DNA of 64,000 bases from Bacillus sp. V2I10. Lineage in GTDB: Bacteria; Bacillota; Bacilli; Bacillales; Bacillaceae. Position numbers and translations under genes: made by a program. Below the pieces are notes generated by a model. That model saw only the letters and a program-made list of their open reading frames with translations. It searched no databases and was not told the DNA's origin. The first letter of the stretch is position 1; the number at the start of each line of letters is the position of its first letter. Positions 53,626-60,709 of the stretch are shown here, piece by piece. Location of the stretch: assembly GCF_030817055.1 (NCBI RefSeq), contig NZ_JAUSYV010000001.1, positions 3,000,001-3,064,000 on the forward strand. The letters run 5' to 3'.

Positions 53626-54051
53626 ATGTTAGACGGCTGGTTCCTATGGTTTATTCTTTTCTGGGTCGTTTTTTTGGCAGGAATGCTAGGAATAGGCGGA
53701 TTTTTTATGTTCCGCAAATTTTTAAAGCGTTTACCAAAAGAGGATGGAAAATCGGACCTGGATTGGGAAGATTATTACATACAGCAAACAAGGCACCTAT
53801 GGGATTCAAGGCAGAAAGAGCTTTTAGAAGACCTTGTAGAACCTGTGCCTGAATTATTCAGAGATGTCGCAAGAGCTAAAATTGCAGGCAAAATCGGGGA
53901 AATTGCATTAAAAGAAAATGCAGACCGAATCACTCAGGACTTGGTGATTCGCGGTTATATTACAGCTACTCCTAAACGAGATCATAAATTCCTATTAAAA
54001 AGACTTAAGGAAAAAGATATCGATCATACACCATACAGAGCTTTATTCTAA
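53626..54051 (+). CDS. yneK: DUF2621 membrane protein YneK
   Basis: The 141-residue protein has one N-terminal helix (WFLWFILFWVVFLAGMLGIG) and a soluble remainder: KFLKRLPKEDGKSDLDWEDY, VPELFRDVARAKIAGKIGE, and ATPKRDHKFLLKRLKEKDID. It closely matches B. subtilis YneK in sequence, size and position upstream of cotM. Function unknown. RARGKIGEIAL resembles a PCP-like regulatory helix, which proves little. Confidence 0.9.
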   Translation: MLDGWFLWFILFWVVFLAGMLGIGGFFMFRKFLKRLPKEDGKSDLDWEDYYIQQTRHLWDSRQKELLEDLVEPVPELFRDVARAKIAGKIGEIALKENADRITQDLVIRGYITATPKRDHKFLLKRLKEKDIDHTPYRALF

Positions 54052-54164
54052 GGAAAGCACATGCGCCTTGTTAAGCGCAGGCATGACAGTGCCGTTCTGA
54101 CCGATGAGTTAAGCGCTGAAACTAGACCACAATGCGCAAAATTTTATCCTTCTCTATCATTTAA

Positions 54165-54194
54165 AAACCCACCAGATCTCCTGGTGGGTTTTTC
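54165..54194. terminator. Convergent terminator between yneK and ccdC
   Basis: AAACCCACCAG and CTGGTGGGTTT form an 11-bp stem around ATCTC and serve both directions; it slightly overlaps the ccdC stop. Confidence 0.88.
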
Positions 54195-54681
54195 ATGTAG
54201 CCTGAATATTTGGCGGATTGAGCTGATTTTCGAGTTTCCGATAGGAAAGATACATGGCAATTCGCCATGGGACAATCATTCCAAACGCAAGGATCCAGAA
54301 CATTCCGCTTAGTTCACCTACGTCTATCGTATTGCTCAAGTAAAATTTTAAAACGATTCGGATAATCAGCAGTCCGATTAATATAAACGCAAAAGCCTTT
54401 GACCTTTTCAAGTAAATCTTGTCTTCTTTCACTTCAAATGTTGAAGTTTTAATTAAAAAGATAGAGAAAATACATCCAATCGTGATCGCTTCCATAAATT
54501 CAAACGGAGTCACCCGGAACATAGGATGCAAAAACATCAATGCACCAGTGCTCATAAAGATTGGCGGCAAGATAATCTTTCTGGCACTAGCAGGCTTTTT
54601 AGAAGCTCTCATGCGTATCATCATGACACCTAATGCCATCACGATTGCAATAATTGTTGAGAAAATGACCAATATGATCAA
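54193..54681 (-). CDS. ccdC: CcdC-type membrane protein (YneJ)
   Basis: The 162-residue protein has five hydrophobic segments (IILVIFSTIIAIVMALGVMM at the start; PIFMSTGALMFLHPMFRVTP; FILIGLLIIRIVLKFYL). It matches YneJ/CcdC, third gene of the ccdA-yneI-ccdC cluster of B. subtilis. Despite the name, CcdC is not needed for cytochrome c maturation there, and its role is open. Confidence 0.88.
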   Translation of the reverse strand: MIILVIFSTIIAIVMALGVMMIRMRASKKPASARKIILPPIFMSTGALMFLHPMFRVTPFEFMEAITIGCIFSIFLIKTSTFEVKEDKIYLKRSKAFAFILIGLLIIRIVLKFYLSNTIDVGELSGMFWILAFGMIVPWRIAMYLSYRKLENQLNPPNIQAT

Positions 54682-54731
54682 TCCTTTTCACGGAGTTACT
54701 TATATTATAATATACTTTAGTCATAAATAAA

Positions 54732-54764
54732 AAACCATCTTGTCAAATATCCGATGGTTCTTTG
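54732..54764 (-). terminator. Terminator of yneI
   Basis: AACCATC and GATGGTT pair around a 12-nt loop on the minus strand with T runs after; it separates yneI from ccdC. Confidence 0.7.
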
Positions 54765-54785
54765 ATATTAACGGAGATGGAGAGT

Positions 54786-55145
54786 TTATCCCAAAACACG
54801 ATTTATGGCGTCGTACACTCTTGTTTCATCAAAAGGCTTTATGATAAAGTCCTTCGCTCCGGCTTCAATAGCTTCAACGACCATTTTCTGCTGCCCCATC
54901 GCTGAACACATAATAATCTTTGATTGAGGAAATTCTTTTTTAATTTCTTTTAATACCTCGATGCCGTTCATCTCCGGCATTGTGAAATCCATTGTAACCA
55001 GGTCTGGCTGCAATGTTTGATAAAGGCGAATGGCTTCTGCTCCATTTTCAGCTTCTCCTGCAATTTCATGTCCATTGCTTGTAAGTATTTTAGATAATGT
55101 TACCCTCATAAACTTGGCATCATCCACGATCAGTACTTTAGCCAT
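54786..55145 (-). CDS. yneI: CheY-like single-domain response regulator YneI
   Basis: The 119-residue receiver domain has the acidic pocket (VLIVDDAKFMR), phospho-acceptor Asp in LVTMDFTMPEMNGIE near residue 55, the conserved Thr/Ser position in IIMCSAMG and Lys in DFIIKPFDE near residue 104. There is no output domain. It is the second gene of the cytochrome c biogenesis cluster in B. subtilis (CcdB), where its function is not known. Confidence 0.92.
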   Translation of the reverse strand: MAKVLIVDDAKFMRVTLSKILTSNGHEIAGEAENGAEAIRLYQTLQPDLVTMDFTMPEMNGIEVLKEIKKEFPQSKIIMCSAMGQQKMVVEAIEAGAKDFIIKPFDETRVYDAINRVLG

Positions 55146-55259
55146 GCAAGCTCCTCCTCACAGTCTTACCGAAAGCAAATTCTACTATTCTATGAGTTAT
55201 TATAACAAAAAAAGGAGCAAGAGGTAGTAAAATCGACCTAAAAATAAAATTTATTAGGT

Positions 55260-55967
55260 CTAAAATCCTGTAAACCCTCCAAACAATCTGCTGAATAAGA
55301 TAATGATCTGTGTCATCCAGTCGAAAAAGAGCATGATTCCAATAAGAATCATCAGCCAGCCGCCAATCTTCATGATTTTCAAATTATGTTTTCGGATCCA
55401 TCCCAGCCTGCCAATAAAGAAAGCCATTACAAGAAATGGAATAGCAAAACCAAGTATGTAGGCTATCATATAGATCATTGCAGAACCAGGGTTGCTGAGC
55501 GTCAAAGCGAAAACAGCTGTTAAGATTGGTCCTGTACACGGCGTCCAGCCAGCGGCAAATGCAAGTCCTATTAAAACAGAACCTAGATACCCAGACGGTC
55601 TGTTTTTTAATTCAAAGCGGTGTTCCTTCATTAAGAACTTCGGCTTGAAAACACCCACGATCACAAGTCCAAAGAAGATAATAAGAATAGCTCCCACTTG
55701 CCTGATCAATTCAGAATATCCAAAAAAGAACTCACCAATAAAAGAACTCCCAAAACCGAGCGCGATAAAAATAATCGAGAATCCAAGTAAAAAGAACAGT
55801 GTGTGAAGAAGACTCCTCTTTTGAAGCATAGCATTTTCCGTTTTAATCTCTCCGACCGATACACCAGTTATGTATGATAAAAAGGCTGGATATAAAGGCA
55901 GGCAGCAAGGGGAGACAAAAGATAAAAAACCAGCTCCAAAGGCTATAAATAGATTCAAATCTGTCAT
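55260..55967 (-). CDS. ccdA: Cytochrome c biogenesis protein CcdA
   Basis: The 235-residue six-helix protein belongs to the DsbD family, with both redox cysteine motifs: FLSFVSPCCLPLYPAFLSYI near residue 15 and FAAGWTPCTGPILTAVFAL near residue 138. It moves electrons from cytoplasmic thioredoxin across the membrane to ResA and StoA, for cytochrome c maturation and spore cortex synthesis. YneN (47245) may be another partner. The extra Cys in PCCLP is usual in Bacillus. Confidence 0.93.
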   Translation of the reverse strand: MTDLNLFIAFGAGFLSFVSPCCLPLYPAFLSYITGVSVGEIKTENAMLQKRSLLHTLFFLLGFSIIFIALGFGSSFIGEFFFGYSELIRQVGAILIIFFGLVIVGVFKPKFLMKEHRFELKNRPSGYLGSVLIGLAFAAGWTPCTGPILTAVFALTLSNPGSAMIYMIAYILGFAIPFLVMAFFIGRLGWIRKHNLKIMKIGGWLMILIGIMLFFDWMTQIIILFSRLFGGFTGF

Positions 55968-56235
55968 TTGTGCTGTCCTCCTCTCTTAGTTGAGTCACAT
56001 TACATTTTAGCAAATACATCCAGAGAATTATATGTTTCACTATGTGACATTTTTATGTCAATTCCTTAAAAACTATGCAAAGGGATTTCTTCATAGAGCC
56101 GTTACCTTTATAATAGTCATATATTAATTGAAAATATCCTTATTTTCCCTTCGAATTATTTTCCAAATTAGGATATAATAGAAATTATTAGCAAGAGGAT
56201 CGGATAGAACTTACAAACAGAAAGGACAAGTTTTC

Positions 56236-56415
56236 GTGTCTAAACAAGAATTATTGAAACTTATTGAAAAAAAACGAGCGGAAATGATCGATATTGCAAC
56301 GAAAAATGGAATTAACTCAAACGTGTCCATTCAATACAGTCAGGAACTCGATCACTTGCTGAATGAATACAATCGTTATAGCTACAGTTCAATGAAACGA
56401 ATGACTTATTCTTAA
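56236..56415 (+). CDS. ynzD: Spo0E-family aspartyl-phosphate phosphatase
   Basis: The 59-residue protein has the Spo0E signature SIQYSQELDHLLNEYNRY; SQELD is the invariant catalytic motif. These phosphatases remove phosphate from Spo0A and delay sporulation. GTG at 56236 has AAAGGAC 8 bp upstream. The position next to ccdA is that of ynzD in B. subtilis. A strong terminator (AAAGCACGCT stem) follows at 56427-56454. Confidence 0.93.
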   Translation: MSKQELLKLIEKKRAEMIDIATKNGINSNVSIQYSQELDHLLNEYNRYSYSSMKRMTYS

Positions 56416-56426
56416 ATACCATACAA

Positions 56427-56454
56427 AAAAGCACGCTTCTGAGCGTGCTTTTTA
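56427..56454 (+). terminator. Terminator of ynzD
   Basis: AAAGCACGCT and AGCGTGCTTT pair around TCTG and are followed by TTATC. Confidence 0.87.
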
Positions 56455-56478
56455 TCATATAAAAATCCCGCAGAATTC

Positions 56479-56577
56479 TTATTTTGCTTGATTGTTCATC
56501 ATTTTCATCATTTGATTGATTTTCTTTTGGGATGGTTTCATTCCCATTTGCATCAAACCCTTATATATCAAGGGTTT
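56479..56577. repeat. Left attachment-like repeat: copy of the yneF 3' end plus a core palindrome
   Basis: 56479-56555 repeats the last 77 bp of yneF (59819-59895) with one mismatch, a synonymous change. Immediately inward is AAACCCTT-ATATATC-AAGGGTTT (56555-56577), two inverted 8-bp arms around a 7-bp spacer, the usual shape of a tyrosine-recombinase core site. The upstream part of yneF is absent here, so this is a partial copy left by integration. Confidence 0.85.
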
Positions 56578-56687
56578 TTCCTTCTTTACCGACCGCTTAT
56601 TCTGTTAAGAAAAATATACCCCATTTCTAAGGAAATGTCTACTTTTTTAATGAAATGAGGTATATTATCGCTTAATCTATTATAAAA

Positions 56688-57129
56688 TTACTCTTCATTT
56701 TCATAAACTGCCTCTACCCCATCTAATAATTCCCAATTATGTAATTTCAATGATGCAACTGTACCTTCATTAAGCATTACTGTAAGATAACCTTGAGCAA
56801 TTGCTAACTCATGTAGATTAAATAATGCTTTCTCTCTTGCTGTATTTTCATTAGGTGCATATATCTTTGTCTGTTGCTTCAGTTTGCGCTTGCAAAGTAT
56901 TTAATGATTTCTGTAAATCATCTGATAAATAAACCAAAGCTCCTACATCAGTTACAGCTGCACCTAGCCCGGCAACTAAAGCTCCACCCATGATTCCTCC
57001 AAGGGTAGTGACTAACCCACCCAACGCACTCAATCTTCCACCTAATCGCTTCGCATTTATGATCGTTTCGTCCTTGTCATTGTCAACAAAGATTGACCCA
57101 AATGATACAGAGCTTTCCATAGTTCCCAA
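56688..57129 (-). pseudogene. Phage tail tape-measure remnant, frameshifted
   Basis: From 57129 the frame reads FGSIFVDNDKDETIINAKRL, a Gly/Ala-rich segment (LGGIMGGALVAGLGAAVTDV), and DDLQKSLNTLQAQTEAT, typical of the N-terminus of tape-measure proteins. It stops at 56851, but another frame continues IYAPNENTAREKALFNLHEL to a stop at 56688. The shift falls in a GATATAT run. A tape-measure protein is normally many hundred residues, so most of the gene has been lost and the second part may come from a different phage gene. Confidence 0.6.
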
Positions 57130-57559
57130 GCAGAGCTATCTTTTTCCTGATCAAAACCATGACTCAAAAAGTCCATGGTGACAGAAAGAGGCAAATCCAT
57201 AATTGCTGTCAAGTCGTATGTCTTTGATAGTAATTCAACTAATCTTGGACACTTGACGTAACAGCAGATTTGAAAAAACTGACGGTTGCCTCATCTGAGA
57301 ACAAACCTTTTACGAAATCAACTAAATCTACGTTTTCTGCTTCTTGTGTGCTACATTTCTGATACTCAGCTACAAAGTTATAAACTTCTTGTTCAGCTTT
57401 ATATGCTTTTCTAACAAATTGCATAATTAGGTCAGCTCCAACTTCTTCTTGTGAAAGATGCTCAAATTCACCTTGTTCGTTTTTGATCTTCGTTTTAATT
57501 TTCAGATCCAACTTATCGATAATTGCTGATAATTTAATACCTTGTTTTAATGTGATCAT
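57057..57559 (-). CDS. Phage tail assembly chaperone (G) with a -1 frameshift extension (GT)
   Basis: The G frame (57239-57559) encodes 106 residues: TLKQGIKLSAIIDKLDLKIK, EEVGADLIMQFVRKAYKAEQ, VDLVDFVKGLFSD, as in Siphophage tail chaperones. At 57272-57278 it contains T TTT TTC in the zero-frame phase of a slippery heptamer. After a -1 shift there are no stops and the frame continues LVELLSKTYDLTAIMDLPLS and WELWKALY, the usual T domain, before running into the tape-measure remnant and stopping at 57057. G-T frameshifting in tail chaperones is well known. The T part is cut short. Confidence 0.75.
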
Positions 57560-57614
57560 TATGTATATTCCTCCGATATATTATAATTTGGTGCTCATTT
57601 ACATTTGAGCATAG

Positions 57615-57640
57615 AAAAAGAGCCCTTTTACAGGCTCTCT
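57615..57640 (-). terminator. Weak terminator-like hairpin
   Basis: AGAGCC and GGCTCT pair around TGTAAAAG on the minus strand and are followed by TTTTTCT. It precedes the tail-chaperone gene. Confidence 0.55.
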
Positions 57641-57652
57641 AGCTCAACTTCT

Positions 57653-57841
57653 TCAAATGACAAGTTTGTATGGAACATTCTGATCCAGAAAAGCACATTT
57701 ATTTTTACAAACAACATGTAAAGTATGAAATGCAACTTGTTCAACTTTATTGGAAATTACAAGGATCGATGTAATCACTTTCCTAGAGAGAATTATCCAG
57801 TTTGAAGGTTCGAAATCACAATCCATTGTCATAGGAGCCAA
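57653..57841 (-). CDS. Short frame of unknown nature in the prophage remnant
   Basis: A 62-codon frame (TTG start; APMTMDCDFEPSNWIILSRK and onward, ending QNVPYKLVI) has an AAGGAG site that lies inside an inverted repeat around AGCCAATTGGCT. No family is recognised. It could be a remnant of a larger gene or spurious. Confidence 0.3.
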   Translation of the reverse strand: MAPMTMDCDFEPSNWIILSRKVITSILVISNKVEQVAFHTLHVVCKNKCAFLDQNVPYKLVI

Positions 57842-57883
57842 TTGGCTCCTTCCTATTGTGAATTCCCTTTGGGTGAAGTAATT

Positions 57884-58093
57884 TTATAATTCATCCTGAT
57901 TCTTAACCACAATTTCATTTGGATCTATTTCTTTATTCTTCTTTTTATTCCTAGTTCTTTTAACAAAATTGATTATGAAGATTACCACTCCAATTAATAT
58001 GAGAATAAACAACATTATCGGCCCTACTCCTACTTCTAATCCCATCAATCCCACACCAATCTTTAATGTAGAAATTATTTTGTGCACTTCCAT
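57884..58093 (-). CDS. Small single-helix membrane protein
   Basis: The 69-residue protein has one or two hydrophobic stretches (IGVGLMGLEVGVGPIMLFIL and on to IIFIINFV) and a basic-then-acidic tail. It follows the larger membrane gene with no gap (stop and start adjacent), so the two form an operon. It has no recognised family; a holin is conceivable given the phage surroundings but unsupported. Confidence 0.5.
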   Translation of the reverse strand: MEVHKIISTLKIGVGLMGLEVGVGPIMLFILILIGVVIFIINFVKRTRNKKKNKEIDPNEIVVKNQDEL

Positions 58094-58678
58094 TTATTTT
58101 CTTTCTGTCTTGTGGAGGTATATAAATAAATTCGTTATCCCTTTTGAAATTAATAATATTATTATATAACCTAGAAATAAGTAGAGATAATTTGCACCAT
58201 TTTTCAAATGCATAAGATGGTATGCGCCAAGCAATGGCTTAAACATAAATGATAAAAAAGCAATTAACAATAAAGAATATAAATAAAAATTCTTATTCTT
58301 ATTTAATGTCCATTGATATAACAATATAAATAAGACGGGAACCAATGAGGTGTCTATCCCAACATGAATAGGCAAAAATGGAATAGTTTTATATGGATAT
58401 TCAAAAAAATTATATCTTGTCACTATTGCATCAATATATGCCATCCAAACATGAATATTGAATCCAAAGAAACCCAATAAAAATATCTTCTTTCGATCAA
58501 TAAAAAAATAAAGGACAATTAATGGAATAATGATAAAACTAACATTTATCCAAAATTGCCATGTATCAAATGATGAGTAATCAACCCAATAATCAATCCA
58601 TTGATTTGATACTTTTTCTTGAGTCTCCTTTAAATCATTAAGTCGATTACTTTGATCTTCTGGAAGATAAATCTTCAT
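58094..58678 (-). CDS. CBO0543-family integral membrane protein
   Basis: The 194-residue protein has about five helices. GFNIHVWMAYIDAIVTRYNF and PFLPIHVGIDTSLVPVLFIL are typical of the CBO0543 family of Bacillus and Clostridium membrane proteins of unknown function. It starts with a soluble N-terminus (KIYLPEDQSNRLNDLKETQE). It lies inside the yneF-bounded element and looks intact, so it may be cargo. The AT content is higher than in the core genes nearby. Confidence 0.72.
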   Translation of the reverse strand: MKIYLPEDQSNRLNDLKETQEKVSNQWIDYWVDYSSFDTWQFWINVSFIIIPLIVLYFFIDRKKIFLLGFFGFNIHVWMAYIDAIVTRYNFFEYPYKTIPFLPIHVGIDTSLVPVLFILLYQWTLNKNKNFYLYSLLLIAFLSFMFKPLLGAYHLMHLKNGANYLYLFLGYIIILLISKGITNLFIYLHKTERK

Positions 58679-59029
58679 ACTCTCACCTCTGCATAACGAA
58701 TTACTACTTGTTCATCAAGTAATTTTATTATGCACGCTACTATGAAAAAAATCCCAATTTTTACAACCGTTGATAAATAAATATTTCTATCTTCAGAATG
58801 ACAACCAACATTTAATTATTAAAGAGTATTCACAAATTTATCAACTTCCTTACAAATTGATAGTTAAACTCTAGAATTCCTATTGCTGAACATGTAAGGG
58901 TATTATTCAATTGTTGACTTGGACTTCTTGTTCTAAATACTCTCTATAGATGAATTTTATCGCTTCTACAATTTGTTCAGTCTGCTACTTTATTTCGGTT
59001 ATCGAAGTGACACATACACCATGACTCAT
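58679..59029. other. Gene-free AT-rich stretch inside the prophage remnant
   Basis: I see no coding frame, terminator or repeat here. It contains the region upstream of the membrane-protein operon, so its promoter is presumably within it. Confidence 0.4.
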
Positions 59030-59472
59030 TCACCTTGGATTAAATGTTCTCGAGAGGTTTGTTACCTCATGAGCAACTCTTATACCAGATTGAATCGCTC
59101 CCTCAACCCAAGAAGGTGCAGTCGATGTATGTTCACCTGCAAAATGTACTCTGCCTTCAGGAGTTGGGATAAATGGGATAAGTCGGTTTCCTGTCCCGGT
59201 TTAAACATGGAGAAAGCGCCACCTGAAAATTGGTATTGAGACCAACTATGGGAAGCCCCAGTTAAAAAAAGATCGTATATTTGTTTACCATGTACTGTGG
59301 CCATGTTATCTAATGCATTTCGTATGCGATCCCCTTCAGGCAAATTATCCCATGGGAGTGTATCATCTTCTCATGTATAACTTGCCAATATAATCCCCGA
59401 TCCTGTTGAACCAATTAGATGGCTAGGATAGTAAGCAAATCTGATTGGTAGATCTGTCATCATTTTCCCCCG
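59030..59472 (-). pseudogene. Flavin monoamine/L-amino-acid oxidase, C-terminal remnant
   Basis: The minus strand reads TDLPIRFAYYPSHLIGSTGS, then ILASYT, a stop in place of Trp (TGA for TGG), EDDTLPWDNLPEGDRIRNAL, and FKPGQETDL. There a one-base deletion shifts the frame, and the homology continues as IPFIPTPEGRVHFAGEHTS and WVEGAIQSGIRVAHEV, the C-terminal FAD-binding motif of amine oxidases such as YobN. The N-terminal three quarters are missing. It lies within the yneF-bounded element. Confidence 0.83.
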
Positions 59473-59482
59473 CGGATACCTT

Positions 59483-59635
59483 CTACTTCCCAAAAATTTC
59501 TGTAATCCCTCTCTTCTCCTTAAGATACATCACCAAATGTCTATACTCCTGGCGCTTATTAATCATTGTCTTCTTTGTATAACCTCTCGCTAAACAATGG
59601 TACAAATATTCATTAACTAGATCTTCAATTTCCAT
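59483..59635 (-). pseudogene. Tyrosine recombinase (integrase), N-terminal fragment
   Basis: The 50-codon frame begins MEIEDLVNEYLYHCLARGYT, continues KKTMINKRQEYRHLVMYLKE and ends at TAG. This is the SAM-like core-binding domain found at the N-terminus of XerC/D-type integrases; the catalytic domain with the R-H-R-Y residues is absent. It lies about 180 bp from the right yneF repeat, the expected position of an integrase gene next to its attachment site. An imperfect hairpin (AAAACCGC/GCGGTTTT) precedes it at 59640-59685. Confidence 0.72.
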
Positions 59636-59795
59636 TAAAAAAACCGCCTTCCTGTTAATTTCTCAACAGAAAAAGCGGTTTTGAATTGGTAAAATGAAAG
59701 ATTAAGCATTTTTTGAAGAAAATATGATGAAGGATTAACTCAAAGGGTTTATGTATGAAGTGATTTCCGTGGAAAACTTGCCTAAAACCCGTTGG

Positions 59796-59895
59796 AACCC
59801 TTGATGTATAAGCTTTTTTTATTTTGCTTGATTGTTCATCATTTTCATCATTTGATTGATTTTCTTTTGAGATGGTTTCATTCCCATTTGCATCA
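59796..59895. repeat. Right attachment-like repeat at the yneF 3' end
   Basis: 59819-59895 is the coding 3' end of yneF, repeated at 56479-56555. Just outside, 59796-59812 on the minus strand reads CTTATACATCAAGGGTT, matching the plus-strand CTTATATATCAAGGGTT at 56560-56576 in 16 of 17 bases. So the inner ends carry inverted copies of a recombinase-type core, while the yneF repeats are direct. Confidence 0.82.
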
Positions 59896-60037
59896 TCATC
59901 ATTTTTAACATTTGCTCGTTAATTGGCGGATTTTTCTTCAAGTAACTCATCATATACTGGCGAGCAATGAAAAATCCTAGTGCTACTCCAGCAAGTAATG
60001 CCAGAACGCCTACTAGAATGACTACCCACAGATCCAT
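59819..60037 (-). CDS. yneF: UPF0154 membrane protein YneF
   Basis: The 72-residue protein has one N-terminal helix (LWVVILVGVLALLAGVALGF) and the conserved Met-rich tail NEQMLKMMMMQMGMKPSQKK. It matches YneF in B. subtilis, between tkt/sirA and ccdA. Its 3' end is the integration site of the degraded prophage; the last 25 codons are supplied by the copy on the right, so the protein is intact. Function unknown. Confidence 0.92.
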   Translation of the reverse strand: MDLWVVILVGVLALLAGVALGFFIARQYMMSYLKKNPPINEQMLKMMMMQMGMKPSQKKINQMMKMMNNQAK

Positions 60038-60122
60038 CGTATTTCCTCCTTCATGTTGTCTATTTTACAGTGTACTAAACCATAGGATATTATACAACAA
60101 ATACTCCGTAATTTCTGCCTTT

Positions 60123-60569
60123 TTAGACAAATTTTCTTTCTTTTATCGGTTTTAGCCAGCCGTATCGTTTTGCTTCAAAATCCATAGCTAAAAAACAGGA
60201 GTCAATTTTTCTCAGTATTTCAAAAAAGATCGCTTCCATATCAAAACTTCCAATAGAAGTGACTTCTATATATTGATCCCTTACTTGCAGCATAGCACTC
60301 CCCTGCTTCGATTCGCTGACGATTCGGTGATAACCTTCAGTATGAACATAATTGTATTGGTTCATTAAACTTGATTCAATCATATTATCCATTGAATCAG
60401 CTGAAATTGATTTAGTTACATATCTGATTTGTTTGTATAAGTGATGAAATTCCTTCTGCTCAGGGCTTGTCCGGAGATATTCCTGAAAAAGATGGAACAG
60501 TTTCGCTTCTCGGCCAAAAAAGTGGTTCGCAAATTCCTCTTCTATTAAATAGACATAATAGTGCCTCAT
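60123..60569 (-). CDS. sirA: Sporulation inhibitor of replication SirA
   Basis: The 148-residue protein starts RHYYVYLIEEEFANHFFGRE and ends FFEILRKIDSCFLAMDFEAK then RYGWLKPIKERKFV, matching SirA (YneE) of B. subtilis. SirA is made at sporulation onset under Spo0A control and binds domain I of DnaA to stop new rounds of replication. It lies between tkt and yneF, as in B. subtilis. Confidence 0.93.
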   Translation of the reverse strand: MRHYYVYLIEEEFANHFFGREAKLFHLFQEYLRTSPEQKEFHHLYKQIRYVTKSISADSMDNMIESSLMNQYNYVHTEGYHRIVSESKQGSAMLQVRDQYIEVTSIGSFDMEAIFFEILRKIDSCFLAMDFEAKRYGWLKPIKERKFV

Positions 60570-60668
60570 TCTTCCACCCCTCCGAAATAACTGTTATCGT
60601 TAATTATAATAGAATAGAGTATTAGAAATTTGTCTAAATAACAGAGAAATGCATCACTTTTTTTGTCG

Positions 60669-60700
60669 AAAAAGAGAGAACGATCAAAATCGTTCTCTCT
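60669..60700 (-). terminator. Terminator of tkt
   Basis: AGAGAGAACGAT pairs with ATCGTTCTCTCT around TTTG and is followed on the minus strand by TTTTTC. Confidence 0.9.
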
Positions 60701-60709
60701 CAGAGGTGA

